Positions 20,233 through 32,772 are shown, counted from the first letter of the stretch. The stretch: DNA of 64,000 nt from Platanthera guangdongensis (GCA_039583875.1 CM077165.1:75938757-76002756), one strand, 5' to 3'. The notes: a model not told the origin generated them from the sequence alone. Translations and numbers: made by a program.

Positions 20233-23200
20233 TTGCAGGTATGTCCAAAGGCCAACAAAACGCCTATCTGGTATTTGGACAGCGGATGCTCTCGGCACAT
20301 GACCGAGACTAGAAGCCACATTCAGAACTTTACTCCCGTCGTGAATGGACCAAAGGTCATCTTTGGAGGTTCAGACCGTAGAATTACTAGAGGTTATGGT
20401 ATGATTACTAACGGCAATGTATCCTTCTCGGATGTAGCTTATGTCGAAGGATTGGAACACAATCTCATAAGTATAAGCCAACTCTGCGATAAAGGATACA
20501 TAGTTGAATTCCATGATGATAAGTGCTTGATAAAATCCGTTGACAATATGGAAACGATTCTATCGGGCACTCGAATCAGGAATATTTTCTGTTTAAATTT
20601 CATTTATATAGATTCCTCTACACCAGTGTGTCTTTTAGCAAAAGATAGTGCGTCTCTTGGTGACCAATGGCACATGAGACTAGCACATATTAATTTCAAA
20701 ACTATTAATAAATTATTTTCAATAAACTTGGTACGTGATGCCCCAAATGTCAAATGCGTCAAAGATAGATCTTGTCATGCATGCGTAAAAGGCAAGCAAA
20801 CTAGGGCTACCTTTAAAAGCATTATTGGCAAAGACTCAAACGGATGTCTCCATCTATTGTACATGGACTTGTTTGGTCCACTGCAAATTAGAAGTTTGGG
20901 AGGTAAGGATTATACGTTGGTAATTGTTGATGATTACTCGCGCTTTGCGTGTGTGTTCTTTCTGAAACACAAGTCAGATACCTTCGATATCTTTTCTAAT
21001 TTTGTCAGGCAAGTCCAGAATGAATACAACTGATCCATAGTCAAAATCAGAAGTGACAACGGAATAGAGTTCAGATCTGGGGCCATGACAGAATTCTTTG
21101 AAAGCTTAGGTATCTTTCACGAGTTTTCCTCTCTTGTACTCCACAACCGAACGGACTGGCTGAGAGAAGGAACAGAACAATCATAGAGGCCTGCAGGACC
21201 ATGTTGAGTGATGCTTCACTACCGGAGTACTTCTAGGCTGATGCCGTCAACACTGCATGTCACGTGCAAAATCGAGCTCTCATAAACAAAGACCACAATA
21301 AGACACCTTACGAACTTCTGAAATGTAGGAAACCAACAGTCTCATACTTTAGAATCTTTGGTTGTAAATTCTTCGTACTTAACAATGGTAAGTATCATAC
21401 CACCAAGTTCAGCGAAAATAGTTTTGAATGTATTTTTGTAGGTTATAGTAGCCATAGTAAGGCATACAGAGTATTTAATAGAAAAACCCTTGTGGTAGAA
21501 GAATCGATACACGTTGTATTTGACGAGACGAGTTTGCTGCAAGGCAACTCCTCTAGTGTGCTCATTGAAGATGCAAGTGCAAAGCTGAAAGAAACTAGCT
21601 TGGATGAACAGTCCAATGACAAAGGCGTAAAGTTCATCAAGATCACGACTCCAACCCCTATTAGAGAGACTGATGATCAGGATGGAGAAGTCGTCCAAGA
21701 TGAGGAAATCACTCCAGTGATTGAAGATAATCCAAATGCAAGAACTCTAGAGCTCAGACATCTGAAGGATCACCCCATGGACCAGATCATAGGAGATCCC
21801 CGGGACGGTGTCAGAACTCGAAGAGGTACAACAAATGAGAATCTTTATTTGAGTTTTCTCTCACAGGTTGAACCAAAGAAGTTTGAGGAAGCAAACTCAG
21901 ACGCATCATGGATAATGGCAATGGAAGAAGAGCTAAATCAGTTCAAGCGCTGCAAAGTGTGGAAGCTTGTTCCATGACCTAAAGGAAAGAACATCATTGG
22001 AACAAAATGGGTCTACAGGAACAAGATCGACGAATACGGGACGATCATAAAGAACAAAGCCAGACTCGTCGCTAAAGGCTACCGTCAAGAAGAAGGAATC
22101 GACTTCGAGCAGACATATGATCCAGTGGCAAGACTGGAGGCAATAAGATTGTTCCTAGCATATGCTGCATTCAAAGGCTTCACCGTCTATCAGATGGAGG
22201 TGACGTCTGCCTTCATAAATGGTAACATAAAGGAGGAAGTGTATGTCGAACAACCTCCAGGTTTTGTTGACTCTAACTTTCCTAATTACGTCTATTTACT
22301 GCATAAGGCTCTATATGGTCTGAAACAAGCTCCTCGAGCTTGGTATGAGACGCTGTCTAGCTTTCTACTTGAGAACAAGTTCTCAAGGGGAAAGATAGAC
22401 AAGACATTATTTCTTAGGGAAATTTAAGGCAAAATTTTGCTAGTGCAAATCTATGTCGACGACATTATTTTTGGCTCTACAGACGACAACCTCTGCAAAA
22501 AGTTCTCAAAACTTATGCAAGGGAAGTTCGAAATGAGCAGTATGGGCGAGCTGAAGTATTTCTTAGGGCTTCAGGTGAAACAATCTGAAGTTGGAATTTT
22601 CATCTCGCAGACCAAGTTCACCAAAGAGCTAATTAAGAAATTCGGAATGGAGAACGCAACCTCTATGAGGACTCCAATGGGCTCAACTATGTCTTTGGAT
22701 AAGGATGAAAAAGGGAAACCTTTTGATGAAACCAAGTACAAAAGCATAATTGGAGCCTTGCTCTACCTTACTGCCAGTAGACCTGACATAATGTTTTCAA
22801 CATGTGTCTGTGCTAGATTTCAGGTGAACTCTAAGGAATCTCACTACGCTGCTGCAAAGAGGATTTTGAGATACCTTAAAGGCACACCAAATCTTGGCTT
22901 ATGGTACCCAAGAAGTAATGACAGTGAACTAATTGGTTTTTCATATGCAGATTTTGAAGGTAGCAAAGACGACCGGAAAAGTACTTCAGGGACTTGCCAA
23001 TTCTTTGGAAGAAGGCTAATCTCCTGGAGTAGCAAGAAGCAGAACTATGTCGCAATCTCAATGATCAATTCAGAGTAGATCTCTGCAGGCAGTTGCTGCG
23101 CACAGTTACTTTGAATAAAGAATCAGTTCGAAGATTACAACATGAAGTTCAAGAAGATCCCACTGTTTTGCGACTCTTCCAGCTCAATTACAATAGCCAA

Positions 23201-23399
23201 CAATCTAGTCTCGCACAGCCGGACAAAGCATATCGAGCTAAGATATCATTTCATCCGGGAGCATGTAGAGTATGGGGACATAGATCTCCAATATGTCTCC
23301 ACAGACAGACAAGTTGCAGATATTTTCACGAAGCCGCTGGACGAGACCAAGTTATCTTTCTTCAAAACTGAACTTGGGATGCTCAACAAGGAAGATTAG
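20233..23399 (+). pseudogene. pol: pol of element A (broken copia polyprotein)
   Basis: Domain order is protease (WYLDSGCSRHMT), integrase zinc region (WHMRLAHINF...CHAC), integrase core (MDLFGP, SDNG), RT (YVDD about 22452) and RNase H (LGMLNKED end at 23399). Breaks: TGA at 21031, a base lost near 21135, TAG about 21234 (TGG in B), TGA at 21975, TAA at 22425, and a frameshift plus TAG near 23076. No frame spans a complete enzyme. The RT segment 22437-23078 keeps the YVDD motif but lacks upstream coding continuity. Confidence 0.9.
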
Positions 23400-23489
23400 A
23401 GAAGTCTGGACTTCATGAAGCAAAGGAAATTAAAGGTTTGTCAAAATTTGGTCTTTTCAAAGTTCTCTTCCTTCTCTGACTCAAGTAAA

Positions 23490-23546
23490 ACCTGACCTAC
23501 TCGAGTACTCAAAGTACCTACTCGAGTACTCAACAGACCTACTCGA
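23490..23546. repeat. Start of pol-env CTCGAG array of A
   Basis: Three ACCTACTCGA-type units come before the insertion point of C. The array resumes at 33394. The last unit is cut inside CTCGAG by element C. Confidence 0.85.
23542..23546. repeat. Target duplication CTCGA, left of element C
   Basis: CTCGA before TGTAACAACC matches CTCGA at 33394-33398 after the other LTR. It comprises five bases of the host element's CTCGAG motif. Confidence 0.93.
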
Positions 23547-23734
23547 TGTAACAACCCCATCCGTTCATATGATATATTCTAGAAGGTCCGGCCGGGGCCC
23601 CACAGGATATACCACAAAACAGTCGGTGAAGGTACAGGATGATACCAGAGCAGCGCATCGCACCTATCCCAAGCATTCTAGCGGAAGCCTAAGCTACTTG
23701 AACTCCTCATGAATGTCCAAATATAAACTCCACA

Positions 23735-23745
23735 TTTTATATATA
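23735..23745 (-). promoter_or_regulatory. Probable TATA box of LTR C (3' copy)
   Basis: On the minus strand this reads TATATATAAAA, near the end of the LTR. It would leave a short R-U5 of about 190 bp. The functional 5' copy is at 31118-31128. Confidence 0.55.
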
Positions 23746-25389
23746 GATAGGAATGTCTTACAACATGTAAAAAGTATTGGCCTTATGGCCTTACAGGGCT
23801 TTCATGCAGTGGCCTAAACAAATTGGCGCGCAGGCCGGCCACAAAAAGAAAACACTCAAAAGAACATTAGCCTTCGAGGGCTAGCAGCAGCAGCAGCACC
23901 AGCAGGAGCATCAACCTCTATGCGACCCGCACGGCTCTCCAGCACCTGTGCAAGGACAATCCACCCAACGGTGGCAAACAAAAGCAACGGTCAGCGTTCA
24001 GCTGACCAAATTATAACGACCCTACCCCTCCTCTCGGGGCAGCGGTATTTTCCCTGCAGGCATATCATATCACAAGTATGGCAAGCTATATCATCAAAGG
24101 TGCTTTCACGCACACAAGCCATCACAACCGTTCGCCGCCCGACCCAACGGTCCGTGCACTCAGGGCACATTCTTGGTGTTCTGGCAACCTCTTGCCCACC
24201 ACCGTATCAGGGTTATCACCCAACGGTAACACTCTTGAGCATTTACTCCATGGCGTGCAGCCGGAGTTAGTCCTCGGACACCGGGATGGCCCGTAGCCCC
24301 CCTTTGTGTCATGGCGCGCAGGCCGAAGACTCTTGCTATGCGCTCCAACAGACCGCACTTTTGGTCTCACGTCGGACGGACATAGCGCAGGTCGGATCCT
24401 CCACCCCCCGTTGCTCAAATCGCCTTGCCTTCTCCGAGTACAGCGTACTCACGGCTATATCAAAGGCGCGGGTCGGTCTCACCAATCCTGTTCCTGGCAT
24501 TCAAGCCTGGGTATTTCACTATACCCATTTCCTCACAGCAACAACGGGTCTTTCCTGGGCGCACCAGTACTTCCTGTGATTCTCTCCACAGGTGGACACC
24601 GCATAAGCACAAATGTCAGGGGTCTTTCCTGGGCACACCAGTACTTCCTGTGACTCGCTTCACAGGTGGACACCCTATGACATCAAGCATCACAAAAAGG
24701 GCCTTTCCTGGTCCCACCAGTACTTCCTGTGCCTCAACCACAGGTTGGACCCAAAACCACCACAAGGCTATTTTCCTGGACTACCACCCCAGTACTTCCT
24801 GCTACTCCTTTTCGCAGGCATAACCCATAGACTCCTTACACTACACGTTTATCACGGAGTCTTCTCCGGTTCGTATGCAACATCACCAATCCAGACCAAC
24901 CTGTCCAGATGGGCTTCACACAGCATGCCTATTCCGTACTCATTTCCGGATCTATATGCAATACCAAGGGGATTTCAAGCATCCACCCAAATGACTCCCA
25001 AAAGCAGCCACCTCTTGGTGGGGGAATCAAAAGATATGCCAAAACAGAATCCTTCACATGGCTAGGAAGAAAAGTCATTACCCTTGACGATCGCTTCGGT
25101 GCCATGGCTTGAAAGCTTGCTTGCAAGACTCGCAAGAGCGTTTCCTCCGCAACGCTGGCTTCGGATCTCTCGCCGGTAAACCGCAGCACCACCAACAGCA
25201 GCCCCCTTCCCTTCTTCCTCCTCCTTTCTCTCTCTCTTTCTCTCTCTCTTGAAGAAAGATGAAGGCCAATTCAAAGTGAGGATTCTTTTCTGATTTCGGC
25301 CCTTAAGGAAAAAGAAGAAGAGCTTTCAGCCCTTGGATCCAGACTGAAGAAATGGACGGCCACGATTCTGCCAAAAACACACATTTTGA

Positions 25390-25980
25390 CCCGACACGGC
25401 CTCGAACACGGCCGTGTGCCTGGCCGTGTGCCTCAAGCGGTGGTCAACCGACTTATCCAAACCAGTGACACGCCCACGGGACACGCCCGTGTCATAGGCC
25501 GTGTCACCAACACGTCTTCAGACACGCCCGTGTCTGTGGCCGTGTACCTGGGTGAAAAAAAATCCCAAATCATCCCGAGACTTCACACGGCCTGTGACAC
25601 GCCCGTGTCCCAGGCCGTGTGCCCAGACACGGCACAAAGACACGCCCTGTCGAATTCTCGGCGGGCTGAGTTCGTCGCCTGATTTGACACTCCCTGTGAC
25701 ACGCCCGTGTCACAGGCCGTGTTCAACACTCGACACGCACTTCTCGACACTCGACGATCGTCGAGTAAAAATCGCCGAGCATGCGACACGGCCTTGGACA
25801 CGCCCGTGTCCGGGGCCGTGTGCCTCCTCTCGACGAATCGTCGAGACCAAAAACAAAATCGTCGAGACAAAGCCCAATCGTCGACACAACCCGACACGCC
25901 CTGCGACACGCCCGTGTCGCAGGCCGTGTCACCTGACACGCCCTGGGACACGCCCGTGTCCCAGGCCGTGTCACCCAAAT
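25390..25980. repeat. GACACGCCCGTGTC inverted-repeat array, LTR C
   Basis: At least eight copies of GACACGCCCGTGTC (arms GACACG/CGTGTC) each pair with a following GGCCGTGT. Interspersed CTCGACGAT and ATCGTCGAG words form CTCGAC...GTCGAG palindromes near 25740-25870. The array is in the distal U3. Confidence 0.9.
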
Positions 25981-26010
25981 TTGCCTGTTTCAGAACTTTG
26001 GGCTGTTACA

Positions 26011-26025
26011 ATCCTCCCCTCCTAC
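26011..26025 (-). other. Polypurine tract of C
   Basis: The minus-strand reading GTAGGAGGGGAGGAT ends exactly at the start of the 3' LTR (TGTAACAGCC). Confidence 0.85.
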
Positions 26026-26130
26026 AAAACAATTTCGTCCTCGAAATTCAGAGACAGGAAAGTAACAAAAAGTCAGCAAGAAAAATGTAACAATATTTCA
26101 ATGTTTATGTTACAACAGTCTCGCTACCAA

Positions 26131-29100
26131 TTACAGAAACAACTCAGGGAACTCTTCTCGCATGGTCTGCTCGCGTTCCCACGTCAACTCTTCACGGTCG
26201 CAGTTGTCCCACCGGACTTTCACCATACCGACCGTCTTGTTCCGCAACTGTTTCTCGGCTCGATCTTCGATCTGAATGGGTCTAACTCTCGTTGTTAGCC
26301 CATACTCCACCGGCACACGATCATCCGCGATCACTTGAGCTGGATCTTTCACGGCTTTCCGCAGCACCGAGATGTGAAAGACATCATGTAACCCACCCAA
26401 GTCCGCCGACAGAGCTAGCCGATAAGCCGCTTCGCCAATTCGCTCAACCACTTCAAAGGGACCCAAATACCTTGGACTCAACTTTTTCAATCGTCGAATC
26501 CTGGAGACACCTTTGAATGGCTTGATTTTCAAGTAGACCCAATCGCCAACCGCAAATTCAACGTTCCGGTGCTTGGCGTTGTAGTACTTCGCTTGTCGAT
26601 CTTGAGCAATCAGCAATCTCTCTCGAATAGTCCGAATGGTTGAGTTTGCTTCATCCACCTCATTTGGATTAACAACCCGGGCTTCACCCGCTTCTACCCA
26701 AGCCAAGGGAGTACGACATTTCCTGCCATATAGGGCTTCATATGGTGTCATCCCAATACTTGCCTGGTAGCTGTTATTATATGCAAACTCGACCATATAG
26801 AGATGATCTTCCCATCTCTTTCCGAAGTCAAGGGCGCACATTCGGAGCATGTCCTCCATTGTTCTGTTGGTACGTTCAGTTTGGCCATCCGTTTGGGGAT
26901 GAAAGGCCGTGCTGAAGGTCAATTTCGTGCCCAACAGTCGGTGAACTAGTTTCCAATCATTTGACGTGAATCGCCCATCTCGATCACTTACGATGCTTCG
27001 AGGAACACCGTGAAGACTCACAATTTGATCAACATATAACTTTGCCAAACTTTCAACCGAATCATCCCGCCTGTTTGGGAGAAAATGTGCTACTTTTGTT
27101 AGCCGGTCAACTATCACCCAAATGGAATCATTTCCTCGCTGCGATCTTGGCAATCCATGCACAAAATCCATGGAAATATCATCAAATTTCCATAATGGGA
27201 TCGGCAGTGACTTCAAATAACCGCCCGGCTTTTGGCATTCCGCCTTCACCATCGCACATGTTTGGCATTTGGCCACGTAAAGGGCAACATCTTTCTTAAG
27301 CCCTGGCCACCAAAAGAGCTTTTTCATATCGTTGAACATCTTTGTGCTCCCGGGGTGAATGGAATACTTCGTATAATGTGCTTCATACATCAGTTCTTCC
27401 CTCAGTTTCCCCACATTTGGGACGCATAATCGGCCTTCTTTTCGCAACAGACCGTCAATCCAGGTGAATTTGCCCTCTGGCCCTTCATTCCCATAGTGCA
27501 AGAGATCTTCATCCAACTCCGTTGCCCGTCGAACTCGGTCCGCAAGGTCACATTGCACCTCGGTCCAGTTCAAACACGCAATGGCAGTGGAATTTTTGTC
27601 AACACAATAGATCTCCAATGCCTCCAACTCCTGGATCAGACATTCATCATGCCTTTGTAACCAATTCGCTCTAGCCGGAACTCGCCGACTCAAGGCATCC
27701 GCGACAACATTCCCCTTCCCAGGTGTATAATGAATCTCGAAAGTGTAGTCCCCAAGGAACTCCAACCACCTTCGTTGTCGCATGTTCAACTCTTTCTGCT
27801 CCAACAGATACTTAAGGCTCTTATGATCAGTATAGATCTCCACCTTCACACCATAAAGGTAGTGTCGCCACAGCTTCAGTGCAAAAATCACCGCTGCTAA
27901 TTCCAAATCATGGACGGGATAGTTCCGCTCGTGCACCTTCAGCTGGCGTGAGCCATAAGCAATCACCTTTCCGCTCTGCAGAAGAACGCAGCCTAAGCCG
28001 CTCCCTGAGGCATCACTATATATTACAAACCCATCGGTTCCACATGGCGAAGACAACACCGGCGCCGTGGTCAACCGAACCTTCAGCTCTTCAAAAGCTC
28101 GTGCGCACTCTGGCGTCCAAACGAACTTCTGATCTTTTCGCGTCAGTGTGGTTAGCGGCAAAGCGATCCGCGAGAAGTTTTCCACAAATCTTCTATAATA
28201 GCCCGCAAGTCCAAGGAAACTCCTAACTTCGGCCACGGAAGACAGTATTGGCCAATCTTGTATGGCTCTTATCTTCGCTGGATCCACTGCAATGCCCGCT
28301 CCACTCACCACATGGCCCAAAAATGCCACTGACGATAGCCAAAACTCGCACTTCGAGAACTTGGCATAAAGCTGATTTTGCCTCAACGTATTCAACACTA
28401 ACCGCAAATGAATCTCATGCTCTGCTTTGGACTTCGAGTACACCAGGATATCATCAATGAACACTATCACAAACAGATCCAGGTACTCACGAAAAATACG
28501 GTGCATCAAATCCATAAACACCGAGGGCGCATTACACAATCCAAAGGGCATGACTGTGAACTCATAGTGCCCATAACGCGTTCCAAATGCGGTTTTGGGA
28601 ATGTCACCTTCCCGAATCCTTAACTGGTAATAACCAGACTTCAGGTCCAACTTTGAATAGACGGTCGAGCCCACTAGCTGATCAAATAATTCATCAATCC
28701 GAGGTATCGGATACTTATTCTTCTCAGTCAGCTTATTCAATTCACGGTAGTCTATACACAACCGTAACCCACCATCTTTCTTCTTTACAAAAAGCACAGG
28801 CGCGCTCCAAGGTGACATACTTGGGCGGATATAGCCTTGCTCTAACATTTCTTGTAGTTGAACCTTCAACTCAGCCATCTCTTTAGGCGCAACGCGATAT
28901 GGCGAGCGGGCCACAGGTTTCGCACCTGGCACCAACTCAATTGTGAAGTCAATCTCCCGCTGGGGTGGTAGCCCAGGGAGATCTGCGGGAAACACATCAG
29001 CAAATTCTGCCACAATCGGAACCTCACACAAAGTGGCCTTAGGCTCAACAGCCTGAATTAGTGCAAAGTAACACTCCGCACCCTTCCGAACAGCTTTGAC

Positions 29101-29495
29101 TACCTGGAGTGCAGACATCAACGTCCCGCCTACTCCTCGCATACCTGCGAACTTGGTCTCCTGTTCGGTATTCTGGCCCAACGTGATTTCTTTGGACTGG
29201 CAATCGATCATAGCATGCTGCTCCGCAAGCCAATCCATCCCAAAAATCACATCGAATTCCGAAATTGGCAAAACAAATGCGGTTAAACAAAAATCCCGAC
29301 TTCCTACTTGAACCGCCACATCGCAAGCTTGATCCGCAAGCATCCAACAACCATTCGGCAACACCACTCTGACGCTATCTGCCTTTGCACGACTGGGTAT
29401 CCCAAGCCGCGTAAGAAACTCACTAGACAGAAAAGAATGCGATGCACCTGTATCAAACAGTGCTCGCGCCAGCGTGTCCCGAATCATCACAAAGC
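26131..29495 (-). CDS. pol: pol polyprotein of C (protease, RT, RNase H, integrase, chromodomain)
   Basis: It makes the enzymes for copying and inserting C. Numbering from the open frame at 29523: aspartic protease with DTGASHSF (Asp 24); RT with catalytic Asp 293 and FIDD (355-358); RNase H with Asp 504, Glu 541 and Asp 566; integrase zinc site His 716, His 723, Cys 753, Cys 756; integrase core Asp 786, Asp 847, Glu 883 (QTERTNRT); and a chromodomain-like tail about 1087-1127 (VKVRWDN...EELTWERE). All catalytic residues are present in 1,130 open codons ending in TAA. There is no sensible ATG before the protease. The acceptor-like CATAG at 29496 suggests the exon begins at 29495, fused to gag by splicing. 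The tail places it in the Tekay/Del lineage. Confidence 0.95.
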
Positions 29496-29588
29496 CTATG
29501 ACAAACATGTCACACACACACAAACCCCAAACGTAGGGGTACTAAGCTAAGCATACAAACATTAGCATAAGCAAAACTAAACTCATAC
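29496..29588 (-). other. Predicted intron at the Gag/protease boundary of C
   Basis: On the minus strand it starts GTATGAGT and ends TTTGTCATAG, with a branch-like CTAAT and T-rich composition, 93 nt long. Its removal joins a split Gly codon and keeps the frame, because 93 is divisible by three. If retained, the in-frame TAG at 29542-29544 ends Gag. The same position is occupied by intron-like segments in D and E. This is a sequence prediction with no transcript evidence. Confidence 0.6.
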
Positions 29589-30711
29589 CTGTGACCACGT
29601 CACTCTGCTTGATGGCCTCCTGCAGGCCAAGATTGTAGACCCGGGGTTGCGCTTGCGAGGCAGAGGAATCCACCACCGCTTTTCCTTTCTCCGCATAAGA
29701 TGCTCCCGCCTTCTTTTCACTCTTTGGCGGCATCCGGCAATCTCGCGCAATGTGCCCCATCCTACCACAATTGAAGCAGGTACGAGTTTCTGGCTTGGAG
29801 GTTGCCCCTGATGTTGCTCCCGTTGCAACTGATGAAGGAGCTTGTCCACTCGGCTTGGACCTCTTACCCCATCTCTTCTTATAAAACGATTTTCCAGATC
29901 GGGGCGCCTTCCACTCCGGTTGCGTCATCACCAACGCTCTCTTCCCTTGCACCCTCTTCATATCTTTTTCCAACGCGGTCGCAGTGTCAACCAACGCTTG
30001 GAAACCCTGGTTCACCGAACTAGACACAAGGAACCTCAACTCGTCCCTCAGTCCTTCATAGAACCGATTAGTCTTCCTCTGCTCATCAGCAAAAATCGAA
30101 CCCGCATACCGCCCCAAGCGAGTAAACTCATGCAGGTACGCGTCAACACTGCCATCACCTTGAGTCAATCGTTGGAATTCATTTTCCATGGCTATCCGTT
30201 GAGCCACAGGAAGGTGCTTCGCAAGGAAGAGCCGGGAGAATTCTTCCATCGACACTTGGGTTAACGGACGACCCGCCAAATGATGCAACTCCATCTCATC
30301 CCACCATAACCGAGCTTCTCCTTCAAGCAAGAAGGTGGCTAAGGTAACTTTCTGATGCTCCGCCGTGCCTATCGCCGTCATCACTCGCTTGACGCGCGAT
30401 AACCAATCCTCAGCCTGCGTCGGGGTTCCCGCTCCCGAGAACGTAGGCAGATGGAAACTCATAAACCGCGTTAGCTGCTTCTCGGCCGCTCGAGGTACCA
30501 CATCCACGACAGGTTCAGGCCTTGCCGCCACCTGTTCTGGCCCCACAGCCGCTTGCTCCTGCCTAAGTGGCTGGCCTTGGATCATGGTAAACAAGGCCTC
30601 CGCAACTAAACGGACATGTTCCGCAGATGGTGGAGGTGTAGGCACCGCGGCTGGTGCCGTACTTTCATCAGAACGCTGGGGCTCAGACTGCCCAGCTCCA
30701 CTCCGAGTCAC
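29589..30711 (-). CDS. gag: gag of element C
   Basis: It encodes the particle protein of C. The open frame starts at 30711 with a GTG preceded by a stop, so this is probably not the true start (see the predicted intron at 30712-30795). After a Pro/Ala-rich N-terminus comes the gypsy retrotransposon Gag domain (EDWLSRVKRVM... to GEARLWWDEM and beyond), then basic residues and one CX2CX4HX4C knuckle (CFNCGRMGHIARDC), then a tail ending at the predicted donor. No stops occur before the donor. Unspliced, Gag would continue to TAG at 29542. The neighbour downstream is pol in the same frame. Confidence 0.92.
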
Positions 30712-30795
30712 CTAAAGGTGGACAAGACACACACATTAGCGGTCGTACCCAAGCAAACAACACAACATAGGAACACGCAGGTTCCTCAAACATAC
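30712..30795 (-). other. Predicted leader intron of C supplying the gag start
   Basis: The minus-strand donor GTATGTTTGAGG and acceptor CCACCTTTAG bound 84 nt. The exon before it (30796-30819) has an ATG and eight codons that join in frame to gag. The intron explains why the gag frame has no ATG. D has the homologous GTGAC exon start but a degraded donor. Confidence 0.5.
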
Positions 30796-30819
30796 AAATT
30801 GCATTCCTATCATGGACAT
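30796..30819 (-). CDS. gag: Predicted first coding exon of gag in C
   Basis: ATG at 30819-30817 followed by seven further codons ending at the GTATGT donor. It lies about 95 bases after the primer site, a reasonable leader length. It is supported only by frame and splice-site logic. Confidence 0.42.
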
Positions 30820-30913
30820 TCAGGAGTTCAATCGTAGACTTTGGTGTGCACAACCACGTGCTCGCCACCCCACAAAAGAAGTCGGCCACGACTTCGAGAG
30901 GGAAAGACCAAGA

Positions 30914-30925
30914 CAACCGATACCA
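30914..30925 (-). other. Primer binding site of C (imperfect)
   Basis: The minus strand reads TGGTATCGGTTG four bases inside the 5' LTR. The first seven bases match the initiator tRNA-Met complement; the rest diverge. Confidence 0.6.
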
Positions 30926-31117
30926 AAAATGTAACAACCCCATCCGTTCATATGATATATTCTAGAAGGTCCGGCCGGGGCCCCACAGGATATACCACAA
31001 AACAGTCGGTGAAGGTACAGGATGATACCAGAGCAGCGCATCGCACCTATCCCAAGCATTCTAGCGGAAGCCTAAGCTACTTGAACTCCTCATGAATGTC
31101 CAAATATAAACTCCACA

Positions 31118-31128
31118 TTTTATATATA
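31118..31128 (-). promoter_or_regulatory. Probable TATA box of LTR C (5' copy)
   Basis: TATATATAAAA on the minus strand. As this is the 5' LTR, it would drive the element transcript, with about 190 bp of LTR left before the primer site. Confidence 0.58.
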
Positions 31129-32772
31129 GATAGGAATGTCTTACAACATGTAAAAAGTATTGGCCTTATGGCCTTACAGGGCTTTCATGCAGTGGCCTAA
31201 ACAAATTGGCGCGCAGGCCGACCACAAAAAGAAAACACTCAAAAGAACATTAGCCTTCGAGGGCTAGCAGCAGCAGCAGCACCAGCAGGAGCATCAACCT
31301 CTATGCGACCCGCACGGCTCTCCAGCACCTGTGCAAGGACAATCCACCCAACGGTGGCAAACAAAAGCAACGGTCAGCTTTCAGCTGACCAAATTATAAC
31401 GACCCTACCCCTCCTCTCGGGGCAGTGGTATTTTCCCTGCAGGCATATCATATCACAAGTATGGCAAGCTATATCATCAAAGGTGCTTTCACGCACACAA
31501 GCCATCACAACCGTTCGCCGCCCGGCCCAACGGTCCGTGCACTCAGGGCACATTCTTGGTGTTCTGGCAACCTCTTGCCCACCACCGTATCAGGGTTATC
31601 ACCCAACGGTAACACTCTTGAGCATTTACTCCATGGCGTGCAGCCGGAGTTAGTCCTCGGACACCGGGATGGCCCGTAGCCCCCCTTTGTGTCATGGCGC
31701 GCAGGCCGAAGACTCTTGCTATGCGCTCCAACAGACCGCACTTTTGGTCTCACGTCGGACGGACATAGCGCAGGTCGGATCCTCCACCCCCCGTTGCTCA
31801 AATCGCCTTGCCTTCTCCGAGTACAGCGTACTCACGGCTATATCAAAGGCGCGGGTCGGTCTCACCAATCCTGTTCCTGGCATTCAAGCCTGGGTATTTC
31901 ACTATACCCATTTCCTCACAGCAACAACGGGTCTTTCCTGGGCGCAACAGTACTTCCTGTGATTCTCTCCACAGGTGGACACCGCATAAGCACAAATGTC
32001 AGGGGTCTTTCCTGGGCACACCAGTACTTCCTGTGACTCGCTTCACAGGTGGACACCCTATGACATCAAGCATCACAAAAAGGGCCTTTCCTGGTCCCAC
32101 CAGTACTTCCTGTGCCTCAACCACAGGTTGGACCCAAAACCACCACAAGGCTATTTTCCTGGACTACCACCCCAGTACTTCCTGCTACTCCTTTTCGCAG
32201 GCATAACCCATAGACTCCTTACACTACACGTTTATCACGGAGTCTTCTCCGGTTCGTATGCAACATCACCAATCCAGACCAACCTGTCCAGATGGGCTTC
32301 ACACAGCATGCCTATTCCGTACTCATTTCCGGATCTATATGCAATACCAAGGGGATTTCAAGCATCCACCCAAATGACTCCCAAAAGCAGCCACCTCTTG
32401 GTGGGGGAATCAAAAGATATGCCAAAACAGAATCCTTCACATGGCTAGGAAGAAAAGTCATTACCCTTGACGATCGCTTCGGTGCCATGGCTTGAAAGCT
32501 TGCTTGCAAGACTCGCAAGAGCGTTTCCTCCGCAACGCTGGCTTCGGATCTCTCGCCGGTAAACCGCAGCACCACCAACAGCAGCCCCCTTCCCTTCTTC
32601 CTCCTCCTTTCTCTCTCTCTTTCTCTCTCTCTTGAAGAAAGATGAAGGTCAATTCAAAGTGAGGATTCTTTTCTGATTTCGGCCCTTAAGGAAAAAGAAG
32701 AAGAGCTTTCAGCCCTTGGATCCAGACTGAAGAAATGGACGGCCACGATTCTGCCAAAAACACACATTTTGA

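Larger units (their letters stand above)
23547..26010 (-). repeat. 3' LTR of element C
   Basis: Its ends on the plus strand are TGTAACAACC and GGCTGTTACA. Read on the minus strand, U3 comes first: the inverted-repeat array (25980 down to 25390), a CT/GA microsatellite (about 25220-25250), then a TATA box (23735-23745) about 190 bp from the end. Short open frames on the plus strand recur identically in the other LTR and are not genes. Confidence 0.95.

Noticed and set aside
24286..25112. Several overlapping plus-strand frames of 65-150 codons in LTR C
   Set aside because: The same frames occur at 31669-32495 in the other LTR, antisense to the element, and overlap in three frames. Side effect of GC-rich LTR sequence.
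29524..29544. Read-through of the TAG between gag and pol in C as the main expression mode
   Set aside because: Residues on both sides of the stop do not resemble protease or Gag, and the stop lies within a segment with good splice signals. Kept only as a less likely alternative to the intron.
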